This document shows positions 5,226-7,434 of a DNA stretch of 7,434 nt, piece after piece. This DNA comes from Kangiella sp. Its GTDB lineage: Bacteria; Pseudomonadota; Gammaproteobacteria; Enterobacterales; Kangiellaceae. Numbering within the stretch: the first letter of the stretch is position 1; each line of letters begins with the position of its first letter. The position numbers and the translations under genes were made by a program. The notes under the pieces were generated by a model. The model ran no database searches and had not been told where the DNA came from. It saw nothing but the letters and a program-made list of their open reading frames with translations. The stretch is taken from the NCBI GenBank assembly GCA_002733465.1, contig NVVT01000013.1, positions 29,582 through 37,015 of the forward strand, read 5' to 3'.

Positions 5226-6863
5226 ATGAGTCAATTGACAGATTATTTTGATGAAGAAACCAATCAATGGAATGTTCCTGAGTTTTTTAATATCGCTCAA
5301 GAATGTGTGGTTCAGCATGCTGATAAAAATAAGCCCGCTTTAATCATTGAAGATGATACTAGCGGAACAAAAAATTTAAGCTACAAGCAACTAAACAGTC
5401 AAAGCGCAAAAATTGTCGCTCTTTTAAAGCAATTAGAAATCAAAAATGGCGAGCGAGTTTTAATTCGCCTACCTAATTCAACGGATTACCCTGAAAGTTT
5501 TTTTGGTTGTTTAAAACATGGCGCAGTCGCGGTTCCAACATCCACATTACTAGCCTCTTCTGAAGTCGCTTATTTAGCAAAAGACTCAGGCGCTAAAGTT
5601 TTAATCACTGCAAAATCTATGTGGGATGAGCTAAAAAATATATTGAACGAAGAAACTCAATTAACGCATATATTATTAGCTGGCGATGAAAGAATACCAG
5701 AACTAATAAATGATTCATCAATTAAAATTTTAGACTTAGCCAAATCTTTAAATGAATTAGACGCTGATTTTGAAGTCGTAAAGAGTAAAGCTAATGATCC
5801 AGCCTATTTAGTTTATACATCAGGGACAACTGGTTTTCCAAAAGGTGTTTTGCATGCTCACCGTTCTTTAATAGGTAGGCTACCAGCAAGTCAGTATTGG
5901 TTTGATTTTAAAGAAGGTGACCGAATAATGCATTCGGGAAAATTTAATTGGACTTATGTACTTGGCTCCGCACTTATGGATCCACTATTTCATGGACACA
6001 CTGTCATCGTCCATGAAGGAAAAAATGATGCCAGCACTTGGCCAAAGTTAATTGCTAAACATGGCTGTACAATTTTTATTGGTGTACCAACTATTTACCG
6101 TCAAATTATCCAGAAAACAGAATATTCAGCGAGTGATGTTCCCTCATTAAGACACTGTATGAGCGCAGGTGAACATTTATCTGATGAAATGTTAGAAGCA
6201 TGGCGCAAACGTTTTGAAATGGACGTATATGAAGCGATTGGCATGAGTGAGTTTTCCTATTATATCTCTCAAAGAATTGACAGACCAATACGGCCAGGGG
6301 CAGCGGGATTTCCGCAACCGGGCCACAATATTCAATTGCTAACGGGTGATGGTGCGGTAGCGAAAACGAATGAAGAAGGTATGATATCAATCCCTGACAA
6401 TGACCCCGGACTGTTTTTAAACTACTGGCAACTCGAAGAAGAAACCGCCAAAGCAAAACATGATGGTTATTTTTATACCGGTGATTATGCGCGGGTGGAT
6501 GAAGATGGTTACATTTGGTTTTTAGGTCGAAAAGACGATATTATTAACACATTCGGATATCGCGTTTCTCCCCATGAAATTGAGCGAGTAATCAAAACTC
6601 ACCCTGATATTGCCGATTGTGTTGCGATTGGTGAAGAAGTCGGAAAGGATAAAATTCTTGTGAGCATTTGTATTATTCTGACTGAAAATAGCCAATCAAC
6701 TAAACAGACATTTTTAGATTTTGGAAAAGAGAATTTAGCAAAATACAAAGCACCAAAAATTGTTCACATATATAAAGACTTTCCACGAACAAAAAATGGG
6801 AAAGTTTTAAGAAAACAAATGATTGCAGAGCTACAATCTAAGCAAGGAAAAAGGGGTCAATAA
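5226..6863 (+). CDS. AMP-forming acyl-CoA synthetase (ANL superfamily, benzoate-CoA ligase-like)
   Basis: A full-length 545-residue ATP-dependent acid-CoA ligase: it adenylates a carboxylic acid, then transfers the acyl group to CoA, in the cytoplasm. All core motifs are present: the P-loop YTSGTTGFPKG (197-207), YEAIGMSE (335-342, adenine/acyl-pocket region), YTGD (417-420, with D420 for the ribose), GRKDD...GYRVSPHEIE (434-453, hinge and CoA-binding side) and the catalytic lysine K526 in KNGKVLRK. HSGKFNWTYVLG (236-247) resembles the benzoate-CoA ligase/medium-chain synthetase group more than long-chain FadD, but the substrate cannot be assigned by eye. The ATG at 5226 is 12 bases after the upstream stop, with only a purine-rich AAGAGAAAATAGA as ribosome binding site. 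Its stop overlaps the next start by one base (TAATG). Flanked on both sides by CoA-ester lyases, it probably supplies their CoA substrate. Confidence 0.92.
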   Translation: MSQLTDYFDEETNQWNVPEFFNIAQECVVQHADKNKPALIIEDDTSGTKNLSYKQLNSQSAKIVALLKQLEIKNGERVLIRLPNSTDYPESFFGCLKHGAVAVPTSTLLASSEVAYLAKDSGAKVLITAKSMWDELKNILNEETQLTHILLAGDERIPELINDSSIKILDLAKSLNELDADFEVVKSKANDPAYLVYTSGTTGFPKGVLHAHRSLIGRLPASQYWFDFKEGDRIMHSGKFNWTYVLGSALMDPLFHGHTVIVHEGKNDASTWPKLIAKHGCTIFIGVPTIYRQIIQKTEYSASDVPSLRHCMSAGEHLSDEMLEAWRKRFEMDVYEAIGMSEFSYYISQRIDRPIRPGAAGFPQPGHNIQLLTGDGAVAKTNEEGMISIPDNDPGLFLNYWQLEEETAKAKHDGYFYTGDYARVDEDGYIWFLGRKDDIINTFGYRVSPHEIERVIKTHPDIADCVAIGEEVGKDKILVSICIILTENSQSTKQTFLDFGKENLAKYKAPKIVHIYKDFPRTKNGKVLRKQMIAELQSKQGKRGQ

Positions 6864-7434
6864 TGGGTTACAAATATCGTCCACGTCGTAGCGTACTTTA
6901 TGTTTCAGCTCATGAAGAACGACATATAGAAAAATCAAGAAAGTTACCTGCAGATAGTATTATTTTTGACTTACAGGAATCAGTTCCGCCTTCTAAAAAG
7001 GTTGAAGCCAGAGCATTATTAGTTAAGATGTTTGAAAACCCCGACTTTGGATATTCCGAAAAAATTATTCGCGTTAATTCATTAGACTCAGAATGGGGAA
7101 TGGATGATTTACGAGCAGCCGCTAAATTAGATATTGACGCTATATTATTTCCACAAGTTGAAAGTGGTGGGCAACTAAAAGCAGCTATCGCAACGCTTGA
7201 CGAATCAGGTGGCGAACGATTAACGATTATGGCAAACATAGAAAGTCCAAAAGGCGTGCTAAGAAGTGAAGAAATATCAGGCGCCAGCGAACGATTAACA
7301 GCAATTGTTTTAGGAACAACCGATTTAGCGAACTCGTTAAGGATCAACGTCACTTTAGATAGACAAGGTTTGTTAACCAGTTTATCGATGTGCGTTTTAG
7401 GTGCTAGAGCTCACGATAAATGTATTATTGATGG
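6863..7434 (+). CDS. CitE-like protein with atypical active-site motifs (third paralogue, C-terminus cut off)
   Basis: The ATG at 6863 overlaps the synthetase stop (TAATG) and follows a strong AGGGG (6852-6856) at 6 bases. My translation gives 190 codons before the window edge, roughly two thirds of a usual CitE. The N-terminus YRPRRSVLYVSA is the classic CitE opening, and the barrel order is kept: FDLQESV (35-41), IIRVN (68-72, R70), LFPQVES (95-101), ANIESPKGV (124-132, E127) and LGTTDLANSL (150-159, D154). Compared with the family pattern DLEDxV and LPKVE, the acidic pair is changed to Q38/E39 and the PK lysine to Q98, while the two expected Mg2+ ligands (E127, D154) and the arginine remain. 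It may be a lyase with a different substrate or a CitE-fold enzyme of altered chemistry; Mcl2 of Rhodobacter, a malyl-CoA thioesterase, shows that the fold can be repurposed. It is co-translated with the CoA ligase. Confidence 0.85.
   Translation, partial: MGYKYRPRRSVLYVSAHEERHIEKSRKLPADSIIFDLQESVPPSKKVEARALLVKMFENPDFGYSEKIIRVNSLDSEWGMDDLRAAAKLDIDAILFPQVESGGQLKAAIATLDESGGERLTIMANIESPKGVLRSEEISGASERLTAIVLGTTDLANSLRINVTLDRQGLLTSLSMCVLGARAHDKCIID

Noticed and set aside
6106..6456. A 116-codon minus-strand frame inside the acyl-CoA synthetase gene
   Set aside because: It lies opposite conserved adenylation motifs and has no family likeness; it is a mirror of the coding bias of the real gene.
2821..6863. 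Idea that the CitE-like genes form a citrate lyase cluster
   Set aside because: No citD, citF, citC, citX or citG gene is present, the ligase is an acyl-CoA synthetase of a different family, and the lyases look like CoA-ester rather than ACP-dependent types.
6910..7353. A 147-codon open frame on the minus strand opposite the third CitE-like gene
   Set aside because: The plus strand there encodes a recognisable CitE barrel with a good ribosome binding site; the antisense product is Ser-rich with no recognisable motif, a typical shadow frame.

Overview
The window is AT-rich chromosomal DNA (GC roughly in the upper 30s per cent by eye), densely packed with genes and using ordinary Shine-Dalgarno starts. 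The protein types (an exported Xaa-Pro-type amidohydrolase, CitE-like CoA-ester lyases, a benzoate-CoA-ligase-like acyl-CoA synthetase and a PaaI-like hotdog thioesterase), together with the low GC, suggest a marine gammaproteobacterium of the Alteromonadales kind (Colwellia/Thalassotalea-like). That placement is inference; no rRNA or other taxonomic marker is present. I see no tRNA, rRNA, CRISPR array, insertion sequence or phage gene.

Region 1 (1-1827, minus strand) holds two exported proteins: a conserved-looking periplasmic protein of unknown function with a His-rich tail (1827 to 1237), then, 59 bases downstream, a secreted metal-dependent amidohydrolase (from 1177) that runs off the left edge without its C-terminus.

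Region 2 (1932-3807, minus strand) is a tight three-gene operon: a CitE/HpcH-type CoA-ester lyase, a GTG-started hotdog thioesterase overlapping it by one base (TAGTG), and a small membrane protein overlapping the thioesterase by four bases (ATGA).

Region 3 (3808-4091) is a divergent control region of about 280 bases. It has a plausible promoter for each direction, a 10-bp inverted repeat placed around the minus-strand promoter, a larger nested inverted repeat in the middle, an AAAC-N4-GTTT dyad resembling a PsrA-type site over the plus-strand -10, and a possible 5'-UTR hairpin followed by reiterated AATTAAGG carrying the ribosome binding site.

Region 4 (4092-7434, plus strand) is a second operon: a long CitE-like lyase, an AMP-forming acyl-CoA synthetase, and a third CitE-like protein that overlaps the synthetase by one base and runs off the right edge.

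Taken together, regions 2-4 look like one divergently transcribed CoA-ester catabolic locus. A carboxylic acid would be activated by the synthetase, an acyl-CoA or hydroxyacyl-CoA split (or joined) by one or more of three very different CitE-fold enzymes, and a CoA ester hydrolysed by the thioesterase. The substrate cannot be read from the sequence. Three mutually divergent CitE-fold paralogues beside one CoA ligase, with the third showing altered active-site motifs, are the most interesting content of the window.
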